From Achromobacter pestifer (GTDB lineage Bacteria > Pseudomonadota > Gammaproteobacteria > Burkholderiales > Burkholderiaceae_B), in assembly GCF_902859625.1 (NCBI RefSeq), contig NZ_CADIJX010000017.1:1-64000 (forward strand): 64,000 bases of DNA, written 5' to 3'. A program made the position numbers and the translations under genes. Positions 10,195-19,001 of the stretch are shown one piece after another. Position 1 is the first letter of the stretch, and every line of letters begins with the position of its first letter. The notes beneath the pieces are model-generated. The model was not told where the DNA came from. It made no database searches and saw only the letters and a list, made by a program, of their open reading frames with translations.

Positions 10195-11033
10195 TACGTC
10201 GTCCTCCTGCGAGCCAGTTTGGGGTTAAGGGCGTCGTTCAGCGCTTCACCGATCAGATTCAGCGACAGCACCGTCACCAGGATGGCCACGCCCGGAAAGA
10301 CGCTCATCCACCAGGCATCGCGCAGCACGCTGCGCGATGCCCCGATGATGTAGCCCCACGTCATGGCGTTGGGATCACCGAGGCCCAGAAAGCTCAGCGC
10401 CGATTCCAGCAGGATCGAACTGGCGATCATCAGCGAGCCCGATACGATGACTGGCGACAGGCTGTTGGGCAGAATCTGCGTCAAAATGATGCGCAGGTTC
10501 GATTGGCCGGACAGCATCGCTGCCTGCACGAACTCGCGATTTTTCAGGCTCATGAATTCCGCCCGCACCAGACGGGCCAATGGCGGCCAGGACACCACGG
10601 CGATCGCAAAGATCACCGTGCCCATCGTCGGCGTCAGAATCGCCACCAGCACAACGGCCAGGAAGAAGCTGGGGATGGTCTGGAACAGTTCGATGAACCC
10701 CACTATGGCCTGATCCACGCGCCCGCCGTAGAAGCCCGCCAGCGCGCCCACCGTGATGCCCAGCAGAATGGACACTGCGGTGGACACCGCCGCCAGCACC
10801 AGCGTGACGCGCGATCCATAGGCGATGCCGGTCGCGATATCGCGGCCCAACGTGTCGGTTCCCAGCAAGGCGCCGTCGGACAGCGGTGGCATGAAAGGGC
10901 CGTTGATGATGTCCCACGGGCTGTCGGGGAACATCCAGCTGGCGGTGATGGCCAGCAGCGTCACCAGCGCCAGCACGATCAGCCCCATGATGCCGCCCTT
11001 GTTGCGGCAGAACGATTGCATGAACGCTTTCAT
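10194..11033 (-). CDS. Peptide-type ABC transporter permease (DppC-like)
   Basis: Inner-membrane permease of 279 residues with about six membrane segments. The EAA loop (around residues 190-210, with GLGDPNAMTWG following) contacts the ATPase. The N-terminal cytoplasmic part with FCRNKGGIMG is typical of DppC/OppC. Its stop overlaps the ATPase start, and its start overlaps the end of the other permease by 4 bp (ATGA). Specificity depends on the binding protein; amide- or peptide-like substrates are inferred from the neighbours. Confidence 0.93.
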
Positions 11034-12007
11034 TTGAGTTCGATCCGGGGATCCGCCACCGTGTACAGAATGTCGGTGACAAGGTTGACCACGACCACGA
11101 TCAATGAGGCCATGAAGAACACGCCAAGCAGCACGCTATAGTCGCGTTGAATCAACGCATCGAACGCCAGCCGCCCGATGCCCGGCCACGCGAACACGGT
11201 TTCGACCAGCAACGAGCCGCCGATCAGACCGCCCGCCTGGATGCCCGCATAGGTGATGACGGGCAACAGCGCGTTGCGCAGCACATGGCGCACGATCACC
11301 GTGCGTTCGGACAGCCCCTTGGCGCGCGCCGTCTTCACGAAATCCAGCTGGCTGATTTCCAGAATGGACGCGCGGGTCAGCCGGGCGTAGACGGCCATGT
11401 AGAACATGCCCAGCGTCAGGGCAGGCAAGAGCAGGTGCTTGGCCACGTCGGCCACCCGTGCCAGGCCCGTCAGATTGGCCCCCACGCTTTCGTAGCCAAA
11501 GGCGGGCAGCCATTCCAGATTGACCGAAAACAGCAACACCAGCATCAGCCCCACCCAGAACAGCGGCGTGGCATAGGCCAGCATGGATAGCGTGGTGATG
11601 ACGGTATCGCCCCATTTCCCCACGCGCAGCGCGGCTTGCGTGCCCAGGCTGACGCCCGCCAGCAGCGCAAACGCAAACGCTGACAACGTCAACAACAAGG
11701 TGGCCGGCAGGTGTTGAAGAATCAAGCTGGAAACCGGAGCCTGCTGACGATAGGAATACCCCAGATCGAACGTCGCAACGCTCTTGAGGTATTGCCCCAG
11801 CTGCACGGCAATCGGCTTGTCCAGACCAAATTCCTGCCGCAGCTTGGCGATGAATTCGGCATCCACCGCACCCGACTGCCCGGCCAGGATTTCAGCCGGG
11901 TCGCCCGGCGCGGCGCGGACCAGGAAGAAGTTGAAGAGCGCGATCATCAACAGAACCAGGACGCTCTTGACCACCCGGTTCGCCAGGAAGGTGGCGATCT
12001 TCTTCAT
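11030..12007 (-). CDS. Peptide-type ABC transporter permease (DppB-like)
   Basis: Partner permease of 325 residues. It has the DppB/OppB layout: a first membrane helix (about 14-32), a periplasmic stretch with RAAPGDPAE, then five more helices. The C-terminal LPVITYAGIQAGGLIGGSLLVE region and the FAWPGIGRL motif are characteristic. It overlaps the binding-protein gene by 4 bp upstream and the DppC-like gene by 4 bp downstream, which fixes the operon order binding protein, DppB-like, DppC-like, ATPase. Confidence 0.93.
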   Translation of the reverse strand: MKKIATFLANRVVKSVLVLLMIALFNFFLVRAAPGDPAEILAGQSGAVDAEFIAKLRQEFGLDKPIAVQLGQYLKSVATFDLGYSYRQQAPVSSLILQHLPATLLLTLSAFAFALLAGVSLGTQAALRVGKWGDTVITTLSMLAYATPLFWVGLMLVLLFSVNLEWLPAFGYESVGANLTGLARVADVAKHLLLPALTLGMFYMAVYARLTRASILEISQLDFVKTARAKGLSERTVIVRHVLRNALLPVITYAGIQAGGLIGGSLLVETVFAWPGIGRLAFDALIQRDYSVLLGVFFMASLIVVVVNLVTDILYTVADPRIELK

Positions 12008-13608
12008 TCTTTGGACAACCAGGTGTCGCTTTGCGTGTCCACCACGCCCAGCGCGGTCGTCACGGCATCATGCACGCGCTTGTTCAGCAAGGTCGAATAG
12101 TTCGTGTCCGCCAGCCACAGCACGGGCACGTCTTCGACCAGAATGCGTTGCGCTTCGCTATACAGTTTCTGGCGCTCTTCATCCGTGGCGGCCGTGGCTG
12201 CGGCGTTGAACAGTTCATCGACCTTCGGATTGTTGTACTGCGAGGTGTTGCTGAACATCAGCCCTTTCTTGATGTTGCTGCCCAGATAGGTGCGCGACAC
12301 GCCGATGGCCGGATCGCCGTACTGGAACACGCCGTTGGCGCCCATGTCGTAATCCCAGTTGCCAACGCGGCTCGTCCAGCCGCCAACGTCCGTGTTTTCG
12401 ATCGTGACCGCCACGCCGATCTTGGCGAGGTTCTGCTTGATGTATTCGGCGGTGCGGCGCGGCATTTCGCCGTAAGGCAGCGGAATCAGGCCGATGGTTG
12501 CGCGCACGCCCTTGGCGTCGGGTTTCAGGCCCATTTCATCCAGCAAGGCAATGGCCTGCTTCGGATCGTAGGGATACTTCTTGACGTTGGCGTCATAGAA
12601 GCGCGTGTTGTGGTGGATGGGGCCAGTGGCGACGGTGCCCGAGCCAAACATGATCTTGTCGACAATGAACTCGCGGTTGATGCCGTACATCAGCGCCTGA
12701 CGGAAGCGCTTGTCGGAAAAGGGCTGACGGCCGCCGTTCAGCTCGATCCACTGCATAGTGGACCAGTACTCGTATCCCTTATGGGTCTGTGTGATGCTGG
12801 GCAGCTTGGCCACGCGCGGCACATCGACGGGTTCGATGTCCTGCAGCCAGGCCTGCATCACCGAGCCCTGCTCCAACGCCACGCGACGCGATGCGGAATC
12901 GGGAATCACGCGGTAGGTGATGCCGTCCAGATAGGGGCGGCCTTCCTTCCAGTAGTGCTCGTTCTTGACCAGCTCGATGTACGAGCCGCGTTCCCAGCGC
13001 TTGAACTTGAACGGGCCGGTGCCAATCGGCGCATTGTTGTTCGGGTTCTGCCCGATCGGGGTATCAACGTCGTACAGATGCTTGGGCAGGATGGCGCCGC
13101 CGCCGATATCAAAGGCGTACAGGAAGGCGGAGTACGGCTGCTTCAGTTTGAAGACCACGGTTTGCGCATCGGGCGCCGATACCTCCTGCACGTTGGACAT
13201 CAACGTGCGGGTGCGCGGCGTGTTGGCCAGGATCTTCGTGTAGGTAAAGACGACGTCGTCCGATGAGAACGTCTTGCCGTCATGCCATTGCACCTTGGGC
13301 TGCAAATGGAAGGTGTAGGTGAGGCGGTCGCTGGAAACGTCCCAGGACTTGGCCAGACCGGGCTGCGGCTTCAGATCGAAGGAATAGGTCAACAGGCTTT
13401 CAAAGATCTTGCCGGCCACCAACTGCGTGCCGGCCACCTGCTGCACCGCCAGGTTCAAGGTAGGCGGCTCAGGGTTCAGGATGGCGGTCAGCACGCCGCC
13501 ATACTGCGGGGTTTCCGCAGCATGCGACAGGGGGATGGCGACAGACGTCAGGCTGGCGGCGACCAGCGCGCAGCGCGCCAGAACGCGCCGGGCGTTAGAG
13601 GATTTCAT
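12004..13608 (-). CDS. ABC transporter substrate-binding protein, family 5 (copy 1)
   Basis: Periplasmic receptor of the SBP_bac_5 class, 534 residues. The start at 13608 gives a clean signal peptide (MKSSNARRVLARCALVAASL..., cleavage near AHAAE, about residue 27); an open frame reaching 13749 lacks such a leader and overlaps the upstream gene. The mature part begins with YGGVLTAILNPEPPTLN, and the lobe-hinge segment NAPIGTGPFKFKRWERGSYI is typical. It is closely related to the copy at 16165-17778. It overlaps the first permease by 4 bp. Confidence 0.93.
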   Translation of the reverse strand: MKSSNARRVLARCALVAASLTSVAIPLSHAAETPQYGGVLTAILNPEPPTLNLAVQQVAGTQLVAGKIFESLLTYSFDLKPQPGLAKSWDVSSDRLTYTFHLQPKVQWHDGKTFSSDDVVFTYTKILANTPRTRTLMSNVQEVSAPDAQTVVFKLKQPYSAFLYAFDIGGGAILPKHLYDVDTPIGQNPNNNAPIGTGPFKFKRWERGSYIELVKNEHYWKEGRPYLDGITYRVIPDSASRRVALEQGSVMQAWLQDIEPVDVPRVAKLPSITQTHKGYEYWSTMQWIELNGGRQPFSDKRFRQALMYGINREFIVDKIMFGSGTVATGPIHHNTRFYDANVKKYPYDPKQAIALLDEMGLKPDAKGVRATIGLIPLPYGEMPRRTAEYIKQNLAKIGVAVTIENTDVGGWTSRVGNWDYDMGANGVFQYGDPAIGVSRTYLGSNIKKGLMFSNTSQYNNPKVDELFNAAATAATDEERQKLYSEAQRILVEDVPVLWLADTNYSTLLNKRVHDAVTTALGVVDTQSDTWLSKE

Positions 13609-13634
13609 GGCGGGAGTTCCGTAGGAAAAGGAGA

Positions 13635-13652
13635 CCGCGGCCGATGCCGCGG
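13635..13652 (-). other. Intercistronic hairpin between M20 and binding-protein genes
   Basis: CCGCGGC and GCCGCGG pair perfectly around a 4-base ATCG loop in the 50-bp gap. No T run follows, so it is more likely an mRNA-stabilising stem that raises binding-protein output than a terminator. That role is an inference. Confidence 0.5.
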
Positions 13653-13658
13653 GAGGAC

Positions 13659-14981
13659 TCAGGCTTGCAGCGGTTCGATGCCGCACCAGTCGTGGATGAA
13701 GAGCGCCAGCGATGTCGCGACGCGCACCATGCTGTCCACCGACACGCACTCGTTGAAACCATGCACGTTCTGCACCTTGGGGCCGTAGCAGGTCACGGGC
13801 ACATCCATCATCAAGCGGAAATGACGGCCGTCGGTGGTGGCGGTCAACGCAGTGGGTTGCGGCAGTTCACCTGCCACGCGCCGATGCGCATCCGCCAGCA
13901 ACTGCATGGCGGGCACGTCCAGGTCGTATTCGCAGCCGGGCGCGTGGAAGCCTTCGTAGCGGATATCGATACGAACATCGCTATCGGTCAGCGTGGTCTC
14001 GACCGCGCGGATACGCTCCTCGACCAGCCGCTTGGCGGCATCGATGGTCATGTCCGGATAGCAGGCAATGCGCATGCCCAGCGTGCAGACGCTGGGCACC
14101 GACGAATTCCAGTCGCCCGCGTGAATCTGGCCCAGGTTGAAATTGATCGGATGGGCATGCTCGCGATAGGCGGGATGCCGGTTTTCCGGCAGATTCCATT
14201 CGTGCTCAAGCTGCTTCATGGCATCGACGATCCGCAGCCCGGTTTCAACGGGGTTGACGCCGGTGGTCATGTAGGCGGCATGCGCAGGCCGGCCCACGAT
14301 ATCCACGTACATCCAGTACACGCCCAATTGCGCGCTCATCATGCGTTCGTGCGTGGGTTCGGGAATGACGACGGCATCGAAGGCGCTGAGCTTGGCCGCC
14401 GCGATGGCGCTTTGCAACGCGGACACGGTAGCCAGCGTGCCGTTGCCGGTGTTCTCTTCTTCGAGCACGCCATTAAAGCCCACGGCGCCGGCCGGCTGCA
14501 CGCCCAGGTCGCGCAGGGCCTTGAACGCCGCCAGCGCGCATATGATGCCGGCCTTCATGTCGCCCGCGCCCCGGCCGTACAACCAGCCGTCGCGCAGTTC
14601 GCCGTCGAACGGCGCAGGGTCCCAGAGTTCGTGGGGGCCGGTGGGCACCACATCCAGGTGGCCGTTGAACAGCACGGCCCGGCCGCCCGCGCTTCGCGGC
14701 TCATGGCGGGCCAGTACGTTGTAGCGTCCGCCGTCCGGGCAGCAGGCGGGGGAATACAGCGGCAGGTTCTTGAGTTCTTCCGTGCGCAGCGCAATCCGCT
14801 CGGAAGCCAGGCCCAAATCCGCCAGGGCATCTTCCATGAACTGAGCCGCGGACATTTCCTGTCCGGGCAGGCTGCGGCATTGCACGAATCCGGTCAGCGT
14901 ATCGGTCATGTACTGGCGAAGGTTGCCCACGGCTTCGGCGATTTGGGCCTGATCCAGGCGGGTTGCGGCGACGGCACTCAT
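13659..14981 (-). CDS. M20 family metallopeptidase/deacylase (ArgE/DapE type)
   Basis: Two-zinc hydrolase of 440 residues. Metal ligands are visible as H108 and D110 in GHLDVVPTG and D141 in RGAGDMKAG, with the catalytic EEE at 174-176. The family cleaves N-acyl amino acids, small peptides or carbamoyl groups in the cytoplasm. It is first in a six-gene minus-strand operon with a peptide transporter and an amidase, so it probably acts on an imported N-acyl amino acid or peptide. AAGGGG precedes the ATG. A palindromic operator lies 39 bp upstream. Confidence 0.9.
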   Translation of the reverse strand: MSAVAATRLDQAQIAEAVGNLRQYMTDTLTGFVQCRSLPGQEMSAAQFMEDALADLGLASERIALRTEELKNLPLYSPACCPDGGRYNVLARHEPRSAGGRAVLFNGHLDVVPTGPHELWDPAPFDGELRDGWLYGRGAGDMKAGIICALAAFKALRDLGVQPAGAVGFNGVLEEENTGNGTLATVSALQSAIAAAKLSAFDAVVIPEPTHERMMSAQLGVYWMYVDIVGRPAHAAYMTTGVNPVETGLRIVDAMKQLEHEWNLPENRHPAYREHAHPINFNLGQIHAGDWNSSVPSVCTLGMRIACYPDMTIDAAKRLVEERIRAVETTLTDSDVRIDIRYEGFHAPGCEYDLDVPAMQLLADAHRRVAGELPQPTALTATTDGRHFRLMMDVPVTCYGPKVQNVHGFNECVSVDSMVRVATSLALFIHDWCGIEPLQA

Positions 14982-15019
14982 TGCATTCCCCTTGTCGGTT
15001 GTGAAATCTCAAATTTCAT

Positions 15020-15040
15020 AAGTATCAATATTTGATACTT
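15020..15040. promoter_or_regulatory. Probable IclR operator, left
   Basis: Nine-base perfect arms (AAGTATCAA and TTGATACTT) flank TAT. The 17-bp core GTATCAATATTTGATAC is repeated exactly at 16088-16104. It sits 39 bp before the M20 gene and between that gene and iclR. IclR regulators bind short A/T-rich palindromes of this kind; no other regulator gene is nearby. Confidence 0.78.
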
Positions 15041-15213
15041 AGATATCTATATTTGGCATGATAGAGTTCACGAAAGCGCCGGACAAGACATAAACCATGG
15101 GTGATTTCCCTAGCCCTGTCAGAAATCGCTAGCCGCTACAGTGCGTATCCCGCGTGCTGTCGCCACAAGCCGACGGCATGCCGCAAAGAACAAAAGAACT
15201 GGAGTAAATCAAC

Positions 15214-15987
15214 ATGGCGACAACCGAGACCCGGTTCAACCAATCCCTGGCGAAAGGCTTCGGCATCCTGGAGGCTTTCTCCAACCACCCCGGCCCGCTC
15301 AGCCTGAACGAGCTGACGGAACTGTCGGGGCTGGACCGCAGCTCGACCCAGCGCATGCTCCACACGCTGGTGGCCCTGGGTTACCTGGAGCGTGGCAGCA
15401 ACCAGCGCGGCTATGTGCTGGGCAAGAAGATCCTGGATCGAACCTTCGACTTCCTGCGCGGCCACCCCCTGCTGGAACGCGCCACCCCGATCCTGGAGCA
15501 GCTACAGCAGGAATGCGGCGAACGTGTCGATCTCAGCCTGTTCGATGACCTGACCATCGTCTACGCGCTGCGGCGCCAGACCAAGCGGCAGACCTTCTAC
15601 GCCACCCTGATCGGCCGCCGCATGCCGACGTTTTCGTCCTCTGGCGGCCGCGCCATCATGTCGCACATGGACGACGCCGAAGTCGATGACATCCTGGCGC
15701 GCAGCGACATGCGGCCGCTGACTCCCAAGACGATCACCGACCCGGAACTGATCCGCCAGCGCGTGCGCGAGGCGCGCGTGCAGGGCTACGCCATCTGCCT
15801 GGAAGAGAGCATGGTGGGCGAGATCGTGCTGGCCAGCGCCGTGGTTGACCACGCCGGCCGGCCAATGGCGGCCATTCATATCTCCGGACTACTGGCCGAA
15901 TGGACGCTGGAATCCTTCTCCCAACGCTTCAGTTCGCTGGCCATATCCGCCGCGCGCGCGCTCAGCGGCCGCCCCAACCGCAACTGA
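15214..15987 (+). CDS. IclR family transcriptional regulator
   Basis: 257-residue regulator with an N-terminal winged helix-turn-helix (about 10-70, containing LSGLDRSSTQRMLHTL) and a C-terminal effector domain ending in IHISGLLAEWTLE, as in the PcaR/PobR/IclR family. An ATG preceded by CTGGAG was chosen. It is transcribed away from the M20-transporter-amidase operon and lies between the two copies of the operator palindrome, so it probably controls both that operon and the second binding protein, and possibly itself. The effector is unknown. Confidence 0.92.
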   Translation: MATTETRFNQSLAKGFGILEAFSNHPGPLSLNELTELSGLDRSSTQRMLHTLVALGYLERGSNQRGYVLGKKILDRTFDFLRGHPLLERATPILEQLQQECGERVDLSLFDDLTIVYALRRQTKRQTFYATLIGRRMPTFSSSGGRAIMSHMDDAEVDDILARSDMRPLTPKTITDPELIRQRVREARVQGYAICLEESMVGEIVLASAVVDHAGRPMAAIHISGLLAEWTLESFSQRFSSLAISAARALSGRPNRN

Positions 15988-16087
15988 ACGGCGCGGCCGG
16001 CATCAAGCTGCTCCCGGGAAATCCCTAGCGCCAGCCGCCTTGCACGGCTGGGCGCGCTGCTGCACCATATCCATCTTGGATTCTTTA

Positions 16088-16104
16088 GTATCAATATTTG
16101 ATAC
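16088..16104. promoter_or_regulatory. Probable IclR operator, right
   Basis: Exact second copy of the 17-bp palindrome GTATCAATATTTGATAC, 60 bp before the TTG start of the second binding-protein gene. The flanking bases differ from the left copy, so the core is conserved as a unit. Confidence 0.78.
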
Positions 16105-16151
16105 CAAAGATTTAATGTTGTTGTGGCCATGTTCACATCGGCCGCCAACCC

Positions 16152-16158
16152 AAGGAGG
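16152..16158 (+). promoter_or_regulatory. Strong ribosome binding site that fixes a TTG start
   Basis: AAGGAGG lies 6 bp before the TTG at 16165. Upstream in-frame ATG codons at 16123 and 16129 have no such site and would put charged residues before the signal peptide. Confidence 0.8.
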
Positions 16159-16164
16159 TTTGCC

Positions 16165-17778
16165 TTGAAGTGCAATATCGTCCGCCGCGCTCTGACGCGA
16201 GGCCTGCTGGCCGCTGCTGCCCTATCCGCGGTGCCCGCCGCTTTCGCGGCTGCGGCCACGGCCGAGGCGCAGCCGCAATACGGCGGCGTGCTGACCGCCA
16301 TCCTGAACCCCGAGCCTCCCAATCTGAACGTCGCGATGCAGCAAGTCGGCACCACGCAAATGGTGGCGGGCAAGATTTTTGAAAGTCTGCTGACCTATTC
16401 ATTCGATCTGAAGCCGCAGCCCAGCCTGGCCAAGTCCTGGAACGTGTCCGAAGACCAGCTGACCTACACCTTCCATTTGCAGCCAAACGCGCAATGGCAT
16501 GACGGCAAGCCGTTCACCTCGGCGGACGTGCTGTTTTCATACAAGCAGATCCTGGCGAACACGCCGCGCACGCGCGCGCTGATGCACTACATCCAGGACA
16601 TCACCGCACCCGACGAGCACACCGTGGTGTTCAAGCTGAAAGAACGCTATTCGGCCTTTCTGTATGCGTTTGATATCGGCGGCGGCGTGATCCTGCCCAA
16701 GCACCTCTATGACGTCGACACCCCGCTTGCGCAGAATCCGCACAACAATGCGCCGGTCGGCACCGGCCCGTTCAAGTTCAAACGCTGGGAACGCGGCTCG
16801 TACATCGAGCTGGTCAAGAACGAGCACTACTGGAAGGAAGGCCGGCCTTATCTGGACGGCATCACCTACCGCGTGATTCCCGACGCGGCCTCGCGCCGGT
16901 TGGCGCTAGAGCAACGCACGGTGCAACAAGCCTGGTTGCAAGACATCGAACCCTTCGACATGCCGCGGGTAGCCAAGCTGGCGCATATCAACGTCACGCA
17001 GAAAGGCTATGAATACTGGTCCACCCTGCACTGGATCGAAATGAACGAAGCGCGCAAGCCCATGGACGACAAGCGCTTCCGGCAGGCGGTGATGTACGCC
17101 ATCGACCGGGAGTTCATCGCCAAGCGCATCATGTTCGGCATGGGCTCGGTCTCAACGGGTCCGTTTCATCGCAACACGCGCTTCCATGACCCCAACGTCA
17201 AGCAGTACCCCTATGACCCGAAGAAGGCCATCGCCTTGCTCGATGAAATGGGCCTGAAACCCGACGCCAAGGGCGTGCGCGTCAAATTGGGGCTGATTCC
17301 CAATCCCTATGGCGAAATGCAGCGCCGCATCGCCGAATACACCAAGCAAAGCTTGGGCAAGGTCGGCATTGCCATCGATATCGAAAGCACTGACGTCGGC
17401 GGCTGGACCACCCGCATGGGCAACTGGGACTTCGACATGGCCTACAACGGCGTGTTCCAGTACGGCGACCCCGCCATCGGCGTATCCCGCACCTATGTCA
17501 GCAGCAACATCAAGAAGGGGCTGGCGTTCACGAACACCTCGCAATACCGAAACCCCAAGGTGGACGAACTCTTTGACCAGGCAGCCACCGCTCCGACCGA
17601 CGAAGAACGCCAGCGGCTCTACACGGAAGTGCAGAAGATCCTGGTGGAAGACGTGCCGCTGGCCTGGATTGACGACACCAACTATTCCACATTCCTGGAC
17701 ACGCGCGTCCACGGCGCGATCACCACGGGATTGGGGGCTGTGGATACCTATGCCGACGCCTGGCTGACGCCGAAGTAA
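16165..17778 (+). CDS. ABC transporter substrate-binding protein, family 5 (copy 2)
   Basis: Periplasmic receptor of 537 residues, closely similar along its whole length to the copy at 12004-13608; shared stretches include ILNPEP, GKIFESLLTYSFDLKPQP and TGPFKFKRWERGSYIELVKN. The TTG start at 16165 follows a perfect AAGGAGG and gives a standard signal peptide (KCNIVRRALTRGLLAAAALS..., cleavage near AFAAAATA). It has no permease or ATPase of its own. It probably feeds the transporter encoded at 8563-12007, giving one transporter two receptors with different substrate ranges. The operator upstream suggests IclR control. Confidence 0.92.
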   Translation: MKCNIVRRALTRGLLAAAALSAVPAAFAAAATAEAQPQYGGVLTAILNPEPPNLNVAMQQVGTTQMVAGKIFESLLTYSFDLKPQPSLAKSWNVSEDQLTYTFHLQPNAQWHDGKPFTSADVLFSYKQILANTPRTRALMHYIQDITAPDEHTVVFKLKERYSAFLYAFDIGGGVILPKHLYDVDTPLAQNPHNNAPVGTGPFKFKRWERGSYIELVKNEHYWKEGRPYLDGITYRVIPDAASRRLALEQRTVQQAWLQDIEPFDMPRVAKLAHINVTQKGYEYWSTLHWIEMNEARKPMDDKRFRQAVMYAIDREFIAKRIMFGMGSVSTGPFHRNTRFHDPNVKQYPYDPKKAIALLDEMGLKPDAKGVRVKLGLIPNPYGEMQRRIAEYTKQSLGKVGIAIDIESTDVGGWTTRMGNWDFDMAYNGVFQYGDPAIGVSRTYVSSNIKKGLAFTNTSQYRNPKVDELFDQAATAPTDEERQRLYTEVQKILVEDVPLAWIDDTNYSTFLDTRVHGAITTGLGAVDTYADAWLTPK

Positions 17779-17784
17779 GGAGTA

Positions 17785-17808
17785 GGCGCCGGCCGGAAGG
17801 CTGGCGCC
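17785..17808. terminator. Convergent-gene hairpin (probable terminator)
   Basis: GGCGCCGGCC and GGCTGGCGCC pair (one G-T) around a GGAA tetraloop between the convergent binding-protein and SMP-30 genes. The stem is very stable but there is no T run, so the terminator role is likely rather than certain. Confidence 0.6.
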
Positions 17809-17820
17809 CATTTACCCCTA

Positions 17821-18720
17821 TCAGGGCCTGCCCGCGTGCGGCACATCCACCCGGGTCATCAGGATCCGGCCTTCGGGCTTGGCGCGGCGGTTGGCCTCAA
17901 TGAAGTCCGGCGCAGCGGCCATGAACAGCGTGCAACCGTCCGGCCCGCCCAGCGCCGCCGCGAAGATGCCCAGTTCGCCGGTATCGATCTGCTCCAGGAT
18001 CTTGCCCCCCCGTTCCACCCGCACGATCCGCTTGCCGATGGCGTCCGCCACCCACAGCGCGCCCTCCGCGTCCAGCGCGCCTCCGTCCGGGCCAATGGCC
18101 GAGGCGGCGATCAGCACCGATAGGTCGTCGCTGTCCGGCAACGCGCCGAAGTCCGCCCAGTCGCGCCGGGGGCCCAGGGTGCCATTGGCCTGGATGTCGA
18201 ATTCCGAGATCCGGTTGCCGAAGGTCTCGTTGACGATCAGCATCTTGCCGTCCGGCGTGATGAACGAGCCGTTGGGGAAACACAGCCCATCAGCGACCAC
18301 CTGCGCCACGCCGTCCGTGTCCACGCGCACCAGGGTCGTCGTCGCGACAGGAGCGCCAGCCATCAGGTCAAAGCCAAAATTGCCCACATAGGCGCGGCCC
18401 TTCGCATCCACCACCATATCGTTGATGGGGCCGCCCGTCAGCGCGGACAGGTCCGCGTGCACCGCCAGCGTGCCGTCTGGCTCGCGGCGCAGCACCTTGC
18501 GGTCTTTCATGGACGAGATCAACAGGCGGCCATCCGGCAGCCAGCCCAGGCCGGAGGGTTGCTGCGGCACGCGACAGATCTGCTCCACCTTGCCGTGCAA
18601 GTCCACGGCGATCACCTGTTCCGTATAGAAGTCCGACGCCCACAAGCGGTCTTCGTGCCACCGCAGCCCTTCCAGGTAGGTGTACCCGGAAGCCAGCACG
18701 GACAATTCGCGTTTCGGCAT
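17821..18720 (-). CDS. SMP-30/gluconolactonase family hydrolase
   Basis: Six-bladed beta-propeller of the SMP-30/LRE type, 299 residues. The metal-ligand glutamate is E17 in YLEGLRW, GGPINDMVVD carries the conserved asparagine and aspartate, and FPNGSFITPDG and GPDGGALDAEGALWVADA are propeller strands of the family. Members hydrolyse sugar lactones or organophosphates. No sugar genes are nearby, so the substrate is not assignable. It is a single gene convergent with the second binding protein. Confidence 0.88.
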   Translation of the reverse strand: MPKRELSVLASGYTYLEGLRWHEDRLWASDFYTEQVIAVDLHGKVEQICRVPQQPSGLGWLPDGRLLISSMKDRKVLRREPDGTLAVHADLSALTGGPINDMVVDAKGRAYVGNFGFDLMAGAPVATTTLVRVDTDGVAQVVADGLCFPNGSFITPDGKMLIVNETFGNRISEFDIQANGTLGPRRDWADFGALPDSDDLSVLIAASAIGPDGGALDAEGALWVADAIGKRIVRVERGGKILEQIDTGELGIFAAALGGPDGCTLFMAAAPDFIEANRRAKPEGRILMTRVDVPHAGRP

Positions 18721-19001
18721 TGCCTTGTCTCCTGATTATCAGCCCGGTCGGGGCCGGTTCTTTTCATGCGCCAACGCGGCCGCCGCAGGCGGTCGCGCTG
18801 GCCCATTCTGGCATGCATGATCCGTCCCCGATGTGACAACTAACTGTCAGGTTGACGGCGTTAACATCGCGCCCCAAGGGAAAACCCGACCCTCTCGGAC
18901 CCTCTGGCATATCCGTCATCCGACCCGCCTTGCCCCGCCCTATGCCGGCGGGCCAGCCTCTCCCGGGGCCCAGCGGCTGGTCCTTCGTTTCCGTTTTGAT
19001 C

